A stretch of DNA of 64,000 bases from Clostridium paridis (GTDB lineage Bacteria > Bacillota > Clostridia > Clostridiales > Clostridiaceae). The DNA lies in assembly GCF_016765615.1 (NCBI RefSeq), contig NZ_JAESWA010000004.1, positions 56,043 through 120,042 of the forward strand. Direction: 5' to 3'. The notes under the pieces were generated by a model. The model had not been told where the DNA came from, did no database searches, and worked only from the letters and a program-made list of their open reading frames with translations. Shown here in pieces: positions 53,024 through 61,484 of the stretch. The stretch's first letter is position 1; each line of letters starts with the position of its first letter. The translations under genes and the position numbers were made by a program.

Positions 53024-53611
53024 TTACTCGTATATTAATAAATCTCCGGAATGCTCATATTTTTCTCTAAAATCTTCTTCAAGCATACTCATGGTAATTA
53101 CATCATAGTATTTATGATTAAAAAAGCAACCATCTCTCCTTATACCTTCTCGTACAAATCCGATTTTTTCGTAAACATGTATTGCTCTTTCATTATAAGG
53201 AAACGCTTCTAACTCTATACGATGAAGGTTTAGCATGCCAAATCCATAATTTAATGCCAAAAGCATAGCTTCACTACCATACCCTTTGTTAAAATCTTCT
53301 TTTTTATTAATTAAAATTCTAAAATTTGTGCTTCTATTACCCATGTCCATCTCATTTATAACAACTTCTCCAACTATTATATCTGACTCCTTTAAGCATA
53401 TTAAGAAGTCAATTCTATTTCTATCATTCACAATGCCTTCTAAAAATCTTTCAATATTAGCTTTACTAAATTGTAGCGTAGAACCTGTAAATATCATTGA
53501 TTCTATACTACTATCTTTGAAGCTATCCCAGTATTCTTCAATATATTCTGGATCTAATTTTTTTAAATAAATTAAATCTCCTTTTAATTCTAGAAAATTT
53601 CTAGTATTCAT
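53024..53611 (-). CDS. GNAT acetyltransferase, RimJ/RimL type
   Basis: A 195-residue GNAT protein. Visible are IVGEVVINEMDMGNRSTNFRI, the acetyl-CoA loop EDFNKGYGSEAMLLALNYGF, and HRIELEAFPYNERAIHVYEKIGFVREG. This is the RimJ/RimL pattern. It begins 24 nt downstream of another acetyltransferase gene and is probably co-transcribed with it. GGAG precedes the ATG. Confidence 0.85.
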   Translation of the reverse strand: MNTRNFLELKGDLIYLKKLDPEYIEEYWDSFKDSSIESMIFTGSTLQFSKANIERFLEGIVNDRNRIDFLICLKESDIIVGEVVINEMDMGNRSTNFRILINKKEDFNKGYGSEAMLLALNYGFGMLNLHRIELEAFPYNERAIHVYEKIGFVREGIRRDGCFFNHKYYDVITMSMLEEDFREKYEHSGDLLIYE

Positions 53612-53635
53612 TATTAGTTCTCCTTAAACGATTTT

Positions 53636-54529
53636 CTATAGGTAATATTCATAACAAGCAACTGCTTCAACTTCCTTAAAGCCTTCGTTGATATATAATT
53701 TCTTTGCTCTTTCATTGTCTGCATTTACACAAAGCACTGTCCCCTCAAAATTCTTTTCTTTTGCAAGCTTCATTGCAGTTCTAAGTAGTATTCTTCCAAG
53801 TCCTCTTCCTTGATATTCTGGAATCAAAGCAAGTGGTCCTATATCCATAACTGATACCCCTTCATATATATCATTACCGCCTCTAACTACTCCAACAGGT
53901 CTATCTTTGTGATATAGTATCATTAGTCCCCCATCTAAATAACTATTACCTGAAGTCATTTCTTTAACCATTTCTGGAGACATAGGTGTTTCACTACCTT
54001 TAAGCTTTGCGAAGCCGCTATTTCTAACCTCGCACCAAGTTTCTTCATCTTTTCCTATTCTAAATTGTCTAATCTCATAGTCTTCTGGTAATATAAAATC
54101 AGGGACTTCCATTTCTTTTCTTACTAGAAAATATGAATATCTCTGTATAGTGAACTTTAACTCTTCCATAACTCCTATGAGTTTTTCATTTATTATAGGT
54201 ACAAAGACAAATATTTTCTCTAGTGTCTTTGCCTGCTTTACAACAGCTTCCATTAACATTTTATAGCATTCTATATCATCGATTTCTGAATGGAATATTC
54301 TAAAAGCTGCTCTCTTTCCTTTTCTATAATAACTAGTAATTACTAAAGATGCTGTTGCTACTATATTATTTTCTTCATTTGTAATTATAAAAGTTGGGTT
54401 ATCTTCATTAGGTTTAAATTCCTTCAAATCTTCATCATATAAGAAAGATTCATCTACTTCATTTTTATGTTTCTTACAATATTCAATAAATTCATCTATT
54501 CTCTCATTACTCAAGTATTCTACTTTCAT
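53636..54529 (-). CDS. GNAT acetyltransferase with two GNAT-like halves
   Basis: A 297-residue protein about twice the usual GNAT length. The C-terminal half has the full motif PEYQGRGLGRILLRTAMKLA and VLCVNADNERAKKLYINEGF. The N-terminal half (to about residue 125) has GNAT-like strands (NPTFIITNEENNIVATASLVI) but no clear acetyl-CoA loop, so it is probably a degenerate copy. GGTGAAAG precedes the ATG. It heads a two-gene operon with the next acetyltransferase. Confidence 0.82.
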   Translation of the reverse strand: MKVEYLSNERIDEFIEYCKKHKNEVDESFLYDEDLKEFKPNEDNPTFIITNEENNIVATASLVITSYYRKGKRAAFRIFHSEIDDIECYKMLMEAVVKQAKTLEKIFVFVPIINEKLIGVMEELKFTIQRYSYFLVRKEMEVPDFILPEDYEIRQFRIGKDEETWCEVRNSGFAKLKGSETPMSPEMVKEMTSGNSYLDGGLMILYHKDRPVGVVRGGNDIYEGVSVMDIGPLALIPEYQGRGLGRILLRTAMKLAKEKNFEGTVLCVNADNERAKKLYINEGFKEVEAVACYEYYL

Positions 54530-54635
54530 ATACTTTCACCATCCGATACATTAATACTTTATCTTATTTTAGTATTGAAATAAGTACCCTTACAATATAA
54601 AAAATGTTTCTATATTATTTTTTACACATAATAAA

Positions 54636-54669
54636 AGGACATTCCACCTAAAAATAAGTAAAATGTCCT
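54636..54669 (-). terminator. Short hairpin after the pentapeptide-repeat gene
   Basis: AGGACATT pairs with AATGTCCT across an 18-nt loop, immediately downstream of the stop codon. Confidence 0.5.
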
Positions 54670-54678
54670 AAACATCTT

Positions 54679-55539
54679 CTACCAATGAGAAGGTTTATTA
54701 AGTGATTTAGGAAGTCTGGTACTACTATTCCCTTTAGCTGCATTTATCTGCCCTTGAGTAAGAAAAATACTTTTTGATAAATCAGCATCGCTAAAATCAG
54801 TATCTCTTAAATCAGCTCCAATTAAATCTGCTCCACTTAAATCTACTCCTCTGAGATTTGCAGCTATAAGAAAAGCACCGCTTAAATTTTCTCCACGCAA
54901 ATCCTTTTTTCTTAGATCTTTACCAATAAGATCTAAGCCTCCGCCAAAAATTTTCTTACCTTTTAAAGGAATTTTTTTCACAGAATAGAATTTATTTCTA
55001 ACTAGTTCACTTACCTTCTTAAGTAAATTATTCACATCAACTCTATACATAATTAAATCTAGCTTTAGAAGTGCATCCGGCTTTAATAAAGTAAGCTCTT
55101 CAGTCTTAACTAACATTGACTTTAACTCAAGCTTAAGACTTATAGATATATCTTTGGATGATGCTTCTGTTAAATACCAAAGCATTTCATGTATTTGTCT
55201 CATAATCAAAAAGCACTCATACATTTCTTTAGACGATTCAGGATTCTTTCTCCAATCATTTCCATCATAAGTAATTTGAGCAACCTTTTGACCAGACCCA
55301 AAGCAATCATATGCCATACATCCCTTTAATCCTTTTTTCTTAAGATCATTATGAACTTTGCAGCGAAAATCTGACTGCAAGTTTATACAGGGTTTTCCCG
55401 CATCCTTATTTTCAGGAAACCCTTCTGAAGATGAAAAGTATAAAGCAACGCAGCAAAAACCAAAACATTTTTCACAATCAGCCCTAAGATTTTCATTATT
55501 CACAACTTCAATTTTTATATTCTCATTATTATTCTTCAT
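54679..55539 (-). CDS. Cys-cluster / pentapeptide-repeat fusion protein
   Basis: A 286-residue cytoplasmic protein. The N-terminal part has clustered Cys (CEKCFGFCC at about 19-29, then further Cys in CINLQ, FRCKVHND and CMAYDCFG), reminiscent of YkgJ-type metal-chelating domains. A helical middle follows, then about 12 pentapeptide repeats of the A(D/N)LXX type from about 205 to 265 (LRGENLSGAFLIAANLRG onward), which should form a right-handed square beta-helix. Pentapeptide proteins can mimic DNA and bind gyrase, but no role is established here. GAGGT precedes the ATG. Confidence 0.75.
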   Translation of the reverse strand: MKNNNENIKIEVVNNENLRADCEKCFGFCCVALYFSSSEGFPENKDAGKPCINLQSDFRCKVHNDLKKKGLKGCMAYDCFGSGQKVAQITYDGNDWRKNPESSKEMYECFLIMRQIHEMLWYLTEASSKDISISLKLELKSMLVKTEELTLLKPDALLKLDLIMYRVDVNNLLKKVSELVRNKFYSVKKIPLKGKKIFGGGLDLIGKDLRKKDLRGENLSGAFLIAANLRGVDLSGADLIGADLRDTDFSDADLSKSIFLTQGQINAAKGNSSTRLPKSLNKPSHW

Positions 55540-55595
55540 TTTAATTACCTCTACTACAATCCATACAAATAACTATAGTATATCACAAAAAATTA

Positions 55596-55618
55596 GAATC
55601 CTCATAATTTGAGGATTC
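55596..55618 (-). terminator. Terminator of the MATE gene
   Basis: GAATCCTCA pairs with TGAGGATTC across a 5-nt loop about 25 nt after the MATE stop codon. Confidence 0.65.
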
Positions 55619-55643
55619 ACTTTAAAATAATAAATATTTCTCC

Positions 55644-57011
55644 TTATTCTTGAACCACTAAATTAAAATCAGCTTCTTGATCCTTTTTATAAAAATATAA
55701 CAATATCCCTAATAAAAATGTAATAAACTCTGCAATGGTCATTGAAAAAATTATTCCGTGAAGTCCTAATAAAGAGTTAGCAATTATAATTGTTGGAATA
55801 AATAATGTTCCTTGCGAAATAGACATAACAAGTGCCTTTTTAGCTTTTCCTGTTGCTTGAAAATAGCTAGTAATTAACCCAGTAAACCCATTAAATAAAG
55901 TTGATATAAGCATCACGCTTAAAATATATATTCCAATACCTACTAGGCTTTTATCAGATGCAAATAATGAAAAAACATCTTTTCTAAAAATATAAACTGC
56001 TGATGAGAAAACACCTACAATTAATGCAATTGCAATAGCAGTTTGTTTCATTGCACTTTCTAAACGCTCTTTATTTTTAGCTCCATATGAATATCCTATT
56101 AGTGGTGTAATCCCCATAAATAATCCCATGCATAAAAACTCAGGGAGTTGAACTATACGAAGAGAAACTCCAAATGCAGCAATTACGTTATCACCATATT
56201 GTACTGCAAAATTATTTAGTAATAGTGAAGTAACTATTAAAAAACTTGTCATTAAAAAATCTGAAATTCCAATACTAAAAACTTCTTTCATGATTTTTTT
56301 ATCAAATGAGAAATATTTAAAAGATAAATCTATGTTTGGACTCTTTGTTTGAAGGTACCAAATATAATAAATTAATGAACATAAATTTGATATTGCAAAA
56401 GCTAATGCAGCTCCAATAACATTAAGATTAAGAACTAAAATTAGAAGCACATCAAATATTAAATTAGCTATAGTCCCTATGATTATACCATTCATAGACT
56501 CCTTAGCAGCTCCCTCTCCTCTAACTATTTGTTCAAGAGTAAAATTAGCTACTAGAAAAGGTGTTGCTAGAAAAAGAAACGATATATAATTTTTTGTTGC
56601 ACTAAATGCTTTTACATCAGCACCAACAAAGCTTGTTATTTGATTTATAAATATCATACATAAAAGCGCCACTGCTACCCCAAATATCATACTTCCATAG
56701 AGTACAAAAGCAGATACATTTTTAATTTTTTCAGTTTCCTTGGCTCCAAATAATCTTGAAATATATGTGCCTCCACCTACTCCCCAAATGCTTCCTAATG
56801 CCATTAATAAAGTCATTATTGGTAGTCCAAAAGTTATAGCTGATAGCATAATTGAATCATGTGTTAACCCTATAAAAAATGCATTTATAATATTATAAAT
56901 TGCTCCTATAGACATTCCTAGCATCATAGGTATTGATAGGTGCATTATAGCTTTACTCATTGGTGCTTTTTCTAAATAAAATTGATCTGATTTTTCATTA
57001 ATATTTTCCAT
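55644..57011 (-). CDS. MATE-family multidrug efflux transporter
   Basis: A 455-residue membrane protein with 12 helices in two related halves (SIPMMLGMSIGAIYNIINAFFIG near the start, EFLCMGLFMGITPLIGYSYGAK in the second half), typical of MepA/NorM-like Na+- or H+-coupled drug exporters. GGGAGGT precedes the ATG. It follows the MarR gene in the same direction and has a palindrome identical to the one before marR in its own leader, so both are probably repressed by that MarR. Confidence 0.9.
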   Translation of the reverse strand: MENINEKSDQFYLEKAPMSKAIMHLSIPMMLGMSIGAIYNIINAFFIGLTHDSIMLSAITFGLPIMTLLMALGSIWGVGGGTYISRLFGAKETEKIKNVSAFVLYGSMIFGVAVALLCMIFINQITSFVGADVKAFSATKNYISFLFLATPFLVANFTLEQIVRGEGAAKESMNGIIIGTIANLIFDVLLILVLNLNVIGAALAFAISNLCSLIYYIWYLQTKSPNIDLSFKYFSFDKKIMKEVFSIGISDFLMTSFLIVTSLLLNNFAVQYGDNVIAAFGVSLRIVQLPEFLCMGLFMGITPLIGYSYGAKNKERLESAMKQTAIAIALIVGVFSSAVYIFRKDVFSLFASDKSLVGIGIYILSVMLISTLFNGFTGLITSYFQATGKAKKALVMSISQGTLFIPTIIIANSLLGLHGIIFSMTIAEFITFLLGILLYFYKKDQEADFNLVVQE

Positions 57012-57050
57012 AATAAAATACCTCCCGTTGAATTGTTTGATTATTAACTA

Positions 57051-57067
57051 TTAGAATTCTAACTATC
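57051..57067 (-). promoter_or_regulatory. Probable MarR operator in front of the MATE gene
   Basis: The perfect 12-bp palindrome TTAGAATTCTAA at 57051-57062 is followed by CTATC. The same 12 bp plus CTGTC occurs before the marR gene at 57626. Confidence 0.65.
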
Positions 57068-57129
57068 AGAGTACTCTTTAGTAATATAAATATTTTGCAA
57101 AAGCAATGTATTTATATTACCTTTAATAA

Positions 57130-57561
57130 TTACAGATTCTCATTAATCTTAGTAAGTAATCTCATTAATGTTTCAGCTTCCTCTTCAGAAAGACATTCTG
57201 TAACTTCTCCTTCTATTTCCTGAAATCTTTTATTAAAGGTTTCGATTAACTCTTTTCCTTTTGGCATAACATATAATCGTTTTTCTCTCTCATTGTCTTT
57301 AGGAATTCTTCTTTCAATGTACCCTTTCTTTTCAAGCCCCTGAAGTATACTAGTTATACTCGCACCTTTCTTATGAAAGAAATCTGCTAAGTCTCTTTGA
57401 ATAATTCCTTCATGCTCATTAATAAAACCAATTGTTCTTCCTTGCTCTCCATTTAACCCTAATTCTGAAATACTACTATCTGTTTTATTTTTTAGTTTAA
57501 TACTAATTACCCTAAAAAGGTATGAAATTGGCGCTGCTAGCTCTCTCTTCTTATCTGCCAT
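57130..57561 (-). CDS. MarR-family transcriptional regulator
   Basis: A 143-residue MarR protein. The winged helix has GIIQRDLADFFHKKGASITSILQGLEKKGYIERRI and the wing KDNEREKRLYVMPKGKELIE. TAGGAG precedes the ATG. It is co-directional with the MATE gene 118 nt downstream and flanked by two identical palindromes. MarR relatives release DNA on binding phenolic or drug ligands, so it is the likely repressor of the exporter. Confidence 0.9.
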   Translation of the reverse strand: MADKKRELAAPISYLFRVISIKLKNKTDSSISELGLNGEQGRTIGFINEHEGIIQRDLADFFHKKGASITSILQGLEKKGYIERRIPKDNEREKRLYVMPKGKELIETFNKRFQEIEGEVTECLSEEEAETLMRLLTKINENL

Positions 57562-57606
57562 AACTCTATATCTCCTAATAAAAAATAATAACTTAATCTT
57601 ATATAA

Positions 57607-58149
57607 GATAAAATCATTATAATACTTAGAATTCTAACTGTCAACAATCTAATTATTTTATCCTCTGTAAGAATATTAGCTTTAATTCCAAGTACAGTAT
57701 TTATGATATTAGGCGGTGTAATTTTCAATCCTTGGGAAGGCTTCATACTTACACTTATATCAATTATATTAAGCGAAACTGCTATATACTTCATTTCAAA
57801 GATATTTCTTGGATCATCTTTGCAATGCTATCTTATAAAAAAATACCCAAAACTTTATAAACTGCTATTAAAAAGTAATGTCAAGATACTCTCAATAGGT
57901 ATTTTATGTCCAATTGCTCCTTCAGATATAGCATGCTTTTTAGCAAGCTCTACTGGATTAAGTTATAGAAATTTTATTATTACTATAATAATTTCTAATA
58001 TGCCAATGATGTTACTCTACAGTTTTCTTGGAAATAGTGTTCTGTCTTCAGTATGGTATAGCTTATTTATTATATTAATCATTATCATTATTTGTTGCTA
58101 CTCCACTTATTTATGGAAAAAGGCTCAAAAACAACATCAATTAGCATAA
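57607..58149 (+). pseudogene. 5'-truncated VTT-domain (TVP38/TMEM64, DedA-like) membrane protein
   Basis: An ATG at 57703 gives 148 residues, but the reading frame with family-like sequence extends upstream without a start codon: SSVRILALIPSTVFMILGG is encoded across the ATG and belongs to the first VTT half. The second half has LSIGILCPIAPSDIACFL. The frame is open back to a TAA at 57604, and contains no ATG, GTG or TTG with a ribosome site. The usual N-terminal helix of about 40-60 residues is missing, and the frame runs into the marR promoter and operator. It is probably a gene remnant cut at its 5' end; a short functional form started at 57703 is the alternative. Confidence 0.6.
57626..57642. 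promoter_or_regulatory. Probable MarR autoregulatory operator
   Basis: TTAGAATTCTAA (57626-57637) followed by CTGTC lies about 65 nt before the marR start and matches the site before the MATE gene. Confidence 0.65.
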
Positions 58150-58153
58150 CTTA

Positions 58154-58193
58154 TGAGAGGGTTGATTTTCCATTTAGAAAATCAACCCTCTCA
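58154..58193. terminator. Bidirectional terminator
   Basis: A 17-bp perfect stem (58154-58170 with 58177-58193) with a 6-nt loop between the converging VTT remnant and HD-domain genes. Confidence 0.85.
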
Positions 58194-58198
58194 TTCAA

Positions 58199-59188
58199 TT
58201 ATTCCATTATTACTTCTTCTATGAAAAGCGTTAAGTTATCTGGTTGAACCAAATTACAGAACTCATATCCTTTTTCACTTTTTACTGCTAAAATAGGTCT
58301 TGCAGTTGATCCCTTATTTTGCATAACAACTACACCTTCTTGTCCATTATTAAGTTTTACTTGTAATCCATTCGGATAGCAGTAAACTGATTGAAGAAAA
58401 TATTTATAAATTTCCTTATCATATTTATTCACTGCATCAGTGGTGATTTTTTCAATTGCAACATGCGGAAGCATTGGATTTTCTCCTTTAATATCTTTTA
58501 TATAATCATTACATATACCTAAGATCTTTGCATATTCATGTACATTATCACCAGTAGCACCAAAAAGTCCTGATTTATCTTCTCTTTCATACATGTAGAA
58601 TACTGCCATATATGTTGTTACAGGAATTGACGGATTTCTTTTTAATATTTCTTTACCTTTTCTTACGTGGTTTTGCCCTTCTACAAATAACTTCCCAATA
58701 TCATGTAATATTGCTGCTACTCCTAGATTTAACAACTTTCTTTCATCATACCTTTTACTAACGCCTACCATCAAAGATAAAAGCGTAACATCCAGTGAAT
58801 GTAATATTAATTTTACGGTCTCATCCTTTGGTGCTAAATTACTAATCATCGTTGCATTTTCTGATAGACTTATATTATCCATAATATCAGTGACAATTTC
58901 CGACACCTTATTATGATTTACTTGCTCTTTCTTTTTTACTTCTTCAAATACTTCTGCTAACCTAGCTATTACATCAAGTTTTATAGGAGTAGGCAATATT
59001 TCTTGCAGTGAAATTTCATCATTTCCATCTTCAATATACACAGTAATAATGCCCATTTTCTTAAGCTTTGATATAGCACTTCTGGTTAGTTTATTTCCTT
59101 TATTTAAAAACATTACTCCATATTCGGTGTAAATTGGATTTGCTAAAACCTCGCCAACTAATCTATCTGTTGTTAGAACTAACTTCAT
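58199..59188 (-). CDS. HD-domain protein, degenerate HD-GYP
   Basis: A 329-residue cytoplasmic protein. An N-terminal domain of about 60 residues (VLANPIYTEYGVMFLNKGNKL) precedes an HD domain with the HD pair in ILHDIGKLF and an upstream His in LILHSLDVTLLS. The layout is that of HD-GYP c-di-GMP phosphodiesterases, but the HHE..DGSGYP box is altered to about YMYEREDKSGLFG, and a later segment HEYAKILGICNDY is kept. It may have lost c-di-GMP hydrolysis and act as a binding or adaptor protein. GAGGGGAG precedes the ATG. Confidence 0.78.
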   Translation of the reverse strand: MKLVLTTDRLVGEVLANPIYTEYGVMFLNKGNKLTRSAISKLKKMGIITVYIEDGNDEISLQEILPTPIKLDVIARLAEVFEEVKKKEQVNHNKVSEIVTDIMDNISLSENATMISNLAPKDETVKLILHSLDVTLLSLMVGVSKRYDERKLLNLGVAAILHDIGKLFVEGQNHVRKGKEILKRNPSIPVTTYMAVFYMYEREDKSGLFGATGDNVHEYAKILGICNDYIKDIKGENPMLPHVAIEKITTDAVNKYDKEIYKYFLQSVYCYPNGLQVKLNNGQEGVVVMQNKGSTARPILAVKSEKGYEFCNLVQPDNLTLFIEEVIME

Positions 59189-59289
59189 TTTTTTCTCCCC
59201 TCAAGTCAATGTATATATCTATAAATAACATAACATATTATGATATTTTTTTAAATATTTAAATTAAATTTGTTTTTTTATTAAACTAA

Positions 59290-59321
59290 AAAGTACTTAG
59301 TGAAAAAACACTAAGTACTTT
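59290..59321 (-). terminator. Terminator of the Gfo/Idh/MocA gene
   Basis: AAAGTACTTAGTG pairs perfectly with CACTAAGTACTTT across a 6-nt loop, ending 3 nt before the stop codon. Confidence 0.8.
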
Positions 59322-59324
59322 ATT

Positions 59325-60341
59325 CTACTTTAAATTTTTTACTCCTGTTTCTAGTATTTCCATTAATAATACTGTCTGCTCATCAGCTATTGTTTTACTC
59401 TTGCCATTTATAATTGCTTCATATAGGTCATCATACACTCTTCCATAATCACCATTAACAGATTTTACTTTTTCTTCATGAATTATGCCTTCTTCATCTA
59501 TATAAGTCAATGTACCATAATGCTTTATGGTATCAACACCAAAATCAGCATTCTCAGGCATATAAAATAACTTTAAATGTTCTTCTTGACGATCTTTTGT
59601 CTCTTTTACAAAACACCCTTTTTTGCCATAAACAACAAAGCTTGGCCTTTCTTTAACTCTAAAATAACTAGATTTTACGGATACCTTAAAGGTTCCGTAA
59701 TATAAGTCTAAATCAAAATAATCATTCATTCTCCCTGAACCTAATAGCTGTCTTACATCATAGTGAATATTATCTGGTTTTCCAAGATAACTAATTACTT
59801 GATCTAAAGTATGACAACCATGTCCATACAAGTACGATCCTGTAGGATTAAAGTTAGTTATTCCTTCTGGAATTTCTGGGCGAAAATAGTCATAATGCAT
59901 TTCTAATTCAAGTAATTCTCCTAGCTTTCCTTCTTCAATCACCTTTTGAACTGTTAAAAAGTCGCTATCAAAGCGCCTGTTTTGATAAGCTTGAACAATC
60001 AATCCATTCTCCTTTGCAAGAGAAAAAATTTCTTTAGCTTGTTCAGATGTTTCCATAAATGGCTTTTCAACTAAACAATGTTTATTATGTTCTAACACTA
60101 GTTTTGCATAATCATAGTGACTATCATGATTGGTGCAAACTACAACTAATTGTATTTCCTTATCATTCAGTAGTTCATTCAAATCAGAGATATAATTTAC
60201 CCCATCAATTCTACTCCAGCTTTCATGCTTAGGATTTCTTTGAAATATAGTTTTCACTTTAATATTTTTTTTTTGTAGTACAAATGGAAGGTGATATCTA
60301 TTAGTACTTTTTCCATTTCCAATATACCCTATAGTAAGCAT
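59325..60341 (-). CDS. Gfo/Idh/MocA-family NAD(P)-dependent oxidoreductase
   Basis: A 338-residue sugar-dehydrogenase-like protein. The Rossmann start is IGYIGNGKSTNRYHLPF, the cofactor-site motif is LVEKPFMET with the catalytic-region Lys, and the C-terminal domain has YLYGHGCHTLDQVISYLG with the expected His. The short form with GNGKS is typical of the YhhX/YcjS-like group. The substrate is probably a sugar or inositol derivative but cannot be named. AAGGGGG precedes the ATG. Confidence 0.87.
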   Translation of the reverse strand: MLTIGYIGNGKSTNRYHLPFVLQKKNIKVKTIFQRNPKHESWSRIDGVNYISDLNELLNDKEIQLVVVCTNHDSHYDYAKLVLEHNKHCLVEKPFMETSEQAKEIFSLAKENGLIVQAYQNRRFDSDFLTVQKVIEEGKLGELLELEMHYDYFRPEIPEGITNFNPTGSYLYGHGCHTLDQVISYLGKPDNIHYDVRQLLGSGRMNDYFDLDLYYGTFKVSVKSSYFRVKERPSFVVYGKKGCFVKETKDRQEEHLKLFYMPENADFGVDTIKHYGTLTYIDEEGIIHEEKVKSVNGDYGRVYDDLYEAIINGKSKTIADEQTVLLMEILETGVKNLK

Positions 60342-60511
60342 AAGTTCCCCCTTAAATTCTTATATTAAAATATATTTTCACCATAAATAATGGAATTAAT
60401 TACTTACAATTAATTATATACTATTTATAAATTATACAATAGCATACAAGCACATTTTTATTTTTAAAGAATAAAATATCCCGATGATTATTAATTTATA
60501 GGAGTTTGTAC

Positions 60512-61324
60512 ATGGGATATTATGTGAAGGTAGAACCTGATGTAAAAATTTACGTTGAGGATATTAATCCCAAAGGGAATAAGACTATACTCTTCATACA
60601 TGGATGGCCAGGAAGCCATAAATTATTTGAATATCAATTTGATATGCTTCCCCAGATGGGATATAGGTGTATAGGAATTGATACAAGAGGCTTTGGAAAC
60701 TCAGACAAACCTTTCCATGGTTATGATTATGCAAGGTTGTCAGACGATGTTAGATGTGTAATAGATGCACTTGAATTAGAGGATATTATATTAGCTGGTC
60801 ACTCAACTGGTGGTTCTATAGCAGTTAAATATATGGGAAGACATAAAGGTCACGGTGTATCAAAATTAGCACTTTTTGCTGCAGCAGCTCCAAGCCTAAT
60901 TAAACGGGAGGATTTTCCCTATGGCCTTGATAAAGAAACTGTCTTACAACTTATTGAAGGAACATATACAGATCGTCCAAAAATGCTTAAAGGTTTTGGA
61001 GACATGTTTTTCTTCCAACATACAAGTGAAGCTTTTTCAGATTGGTTCTTCCAATTAGGATTACAAGCTGCTGGATGGTCCACTGCTGCAATTTCAAAGA
61101 CTTGGATAAAAGACGTATTATTTTCAGAACTTGAAGCTATAGATGTTCCAACATTAATAATCCATGGAATACATGATCAAGTTGTTCCTTTTGAATTAGG
61201 TGAAGTACAGAATAAGACTATTAAAGATTCAAAACTTATACCTTTTGAATTTAGTGGACACGCAACTTTCTATGATGAACGTGAAAGATTTAATAAGGAA
61301 TTAGCTAAATTCATAGAAGAATAA
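60512..61324 (+). CDS. Alpha/beta hydrolase, non-haem haloperoxidase-like
   Basis: A 270-residue alpha/beta hydrolase. The oxyanion region is LFIHGWPGSHK, followed by GIDTRGFGNSDKP, the nucleophile in AGHSTGGSIA, the acid in IHGIHDQVVPF and the His in FSGHATFYDE. This set is typical of the perhydrolase/chloroperoxidase-like esterases. Start at 60512 with GGAG upstream; TTG at 60506 overlaps it. Divergent from the oxidoreductase gene. Confidence 0.87.
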   Translation: MGYYVKVEPDVKIYVEDINPKGNKTILFIHGWPGSHKLFEYQFDMLPQMGYRCIGIDTRGFGNSDKPFHGYDYARLSDDVRCVIDALELEDIILAGHSTGGSIAVKYMGRHKGHGVSKLALFAAAAPSLIKREDFPYGLDKETVLQLIEGTYTDRPKMLKGFGDMFFFQHTSEAFSDWFFQLGLQAAGWSTAAISKTWIKDVLFSELEAIDVPTLIIHGIHDQVVPFELGEVQNKTIKDSKLIPFEFSGHATFYDERERFNKELAKFIEE

Positions 61325-61336
61325 TTTCACTAAACA

Positions 61337-61372
61337 AAGAAGTACTTAGTCTTTATAAATTAAGTACTTCTT
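61337..61372. terminator. Terminator of the alpha/beta hydrolase gene
   Basis: AAGAAGTACTTA pairs perfectly with TAAGTACTTCTT across a 12-nt loop, followed by TTCACTTTCT on the plus strand. Its stem shares the AGTACTT core with the terminator at 59290-59321. Confidence 0.8.
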
Positions 61373-61420
61373 TTCACTTTCTAGATCCTTTACAACTATC
61401 AATAAGCTTGTAAATTTCAT
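61346..61420 (-). pseudogene. Remnant of a glyoxalase/VOC-family gene (first codons only)
   Basis: A 24-codon frame starting MKFTSLLIVVKDLES, with AGGAGAGG just upstream. The first 14 residues match the typical N-terminus of glyoxalase/bleomycin-resistance (VOC) proteins, whose first strand carries a metal-ligand position. The match stops at residue 15, where the frame enters the terminator hairpin of the neighbouring hydrolase and ends at TAA. The rest of the gene seems to have been deleted. Confidence 0.5.
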
Positions 61421-61484
61421 TTTACCTCTCCTAGTATTTACCATATAATTATTATAGTAATATTATTTCAAGGAGTAAATTAAA

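Noticed and set aside
57537..57794. 85-codon minus-strand ORF upstream of marR
   Set aside because: It overlaps marR out of frame and is antisense to the VTT remnant; no family features.
59290..61372. The shared AGTACTT stems as flanking repeats of an inserted element
   Set aside because: The two hairpins differ outside the core, each sits at a gene end as a terminator, and no transposase or target duplication is seen.
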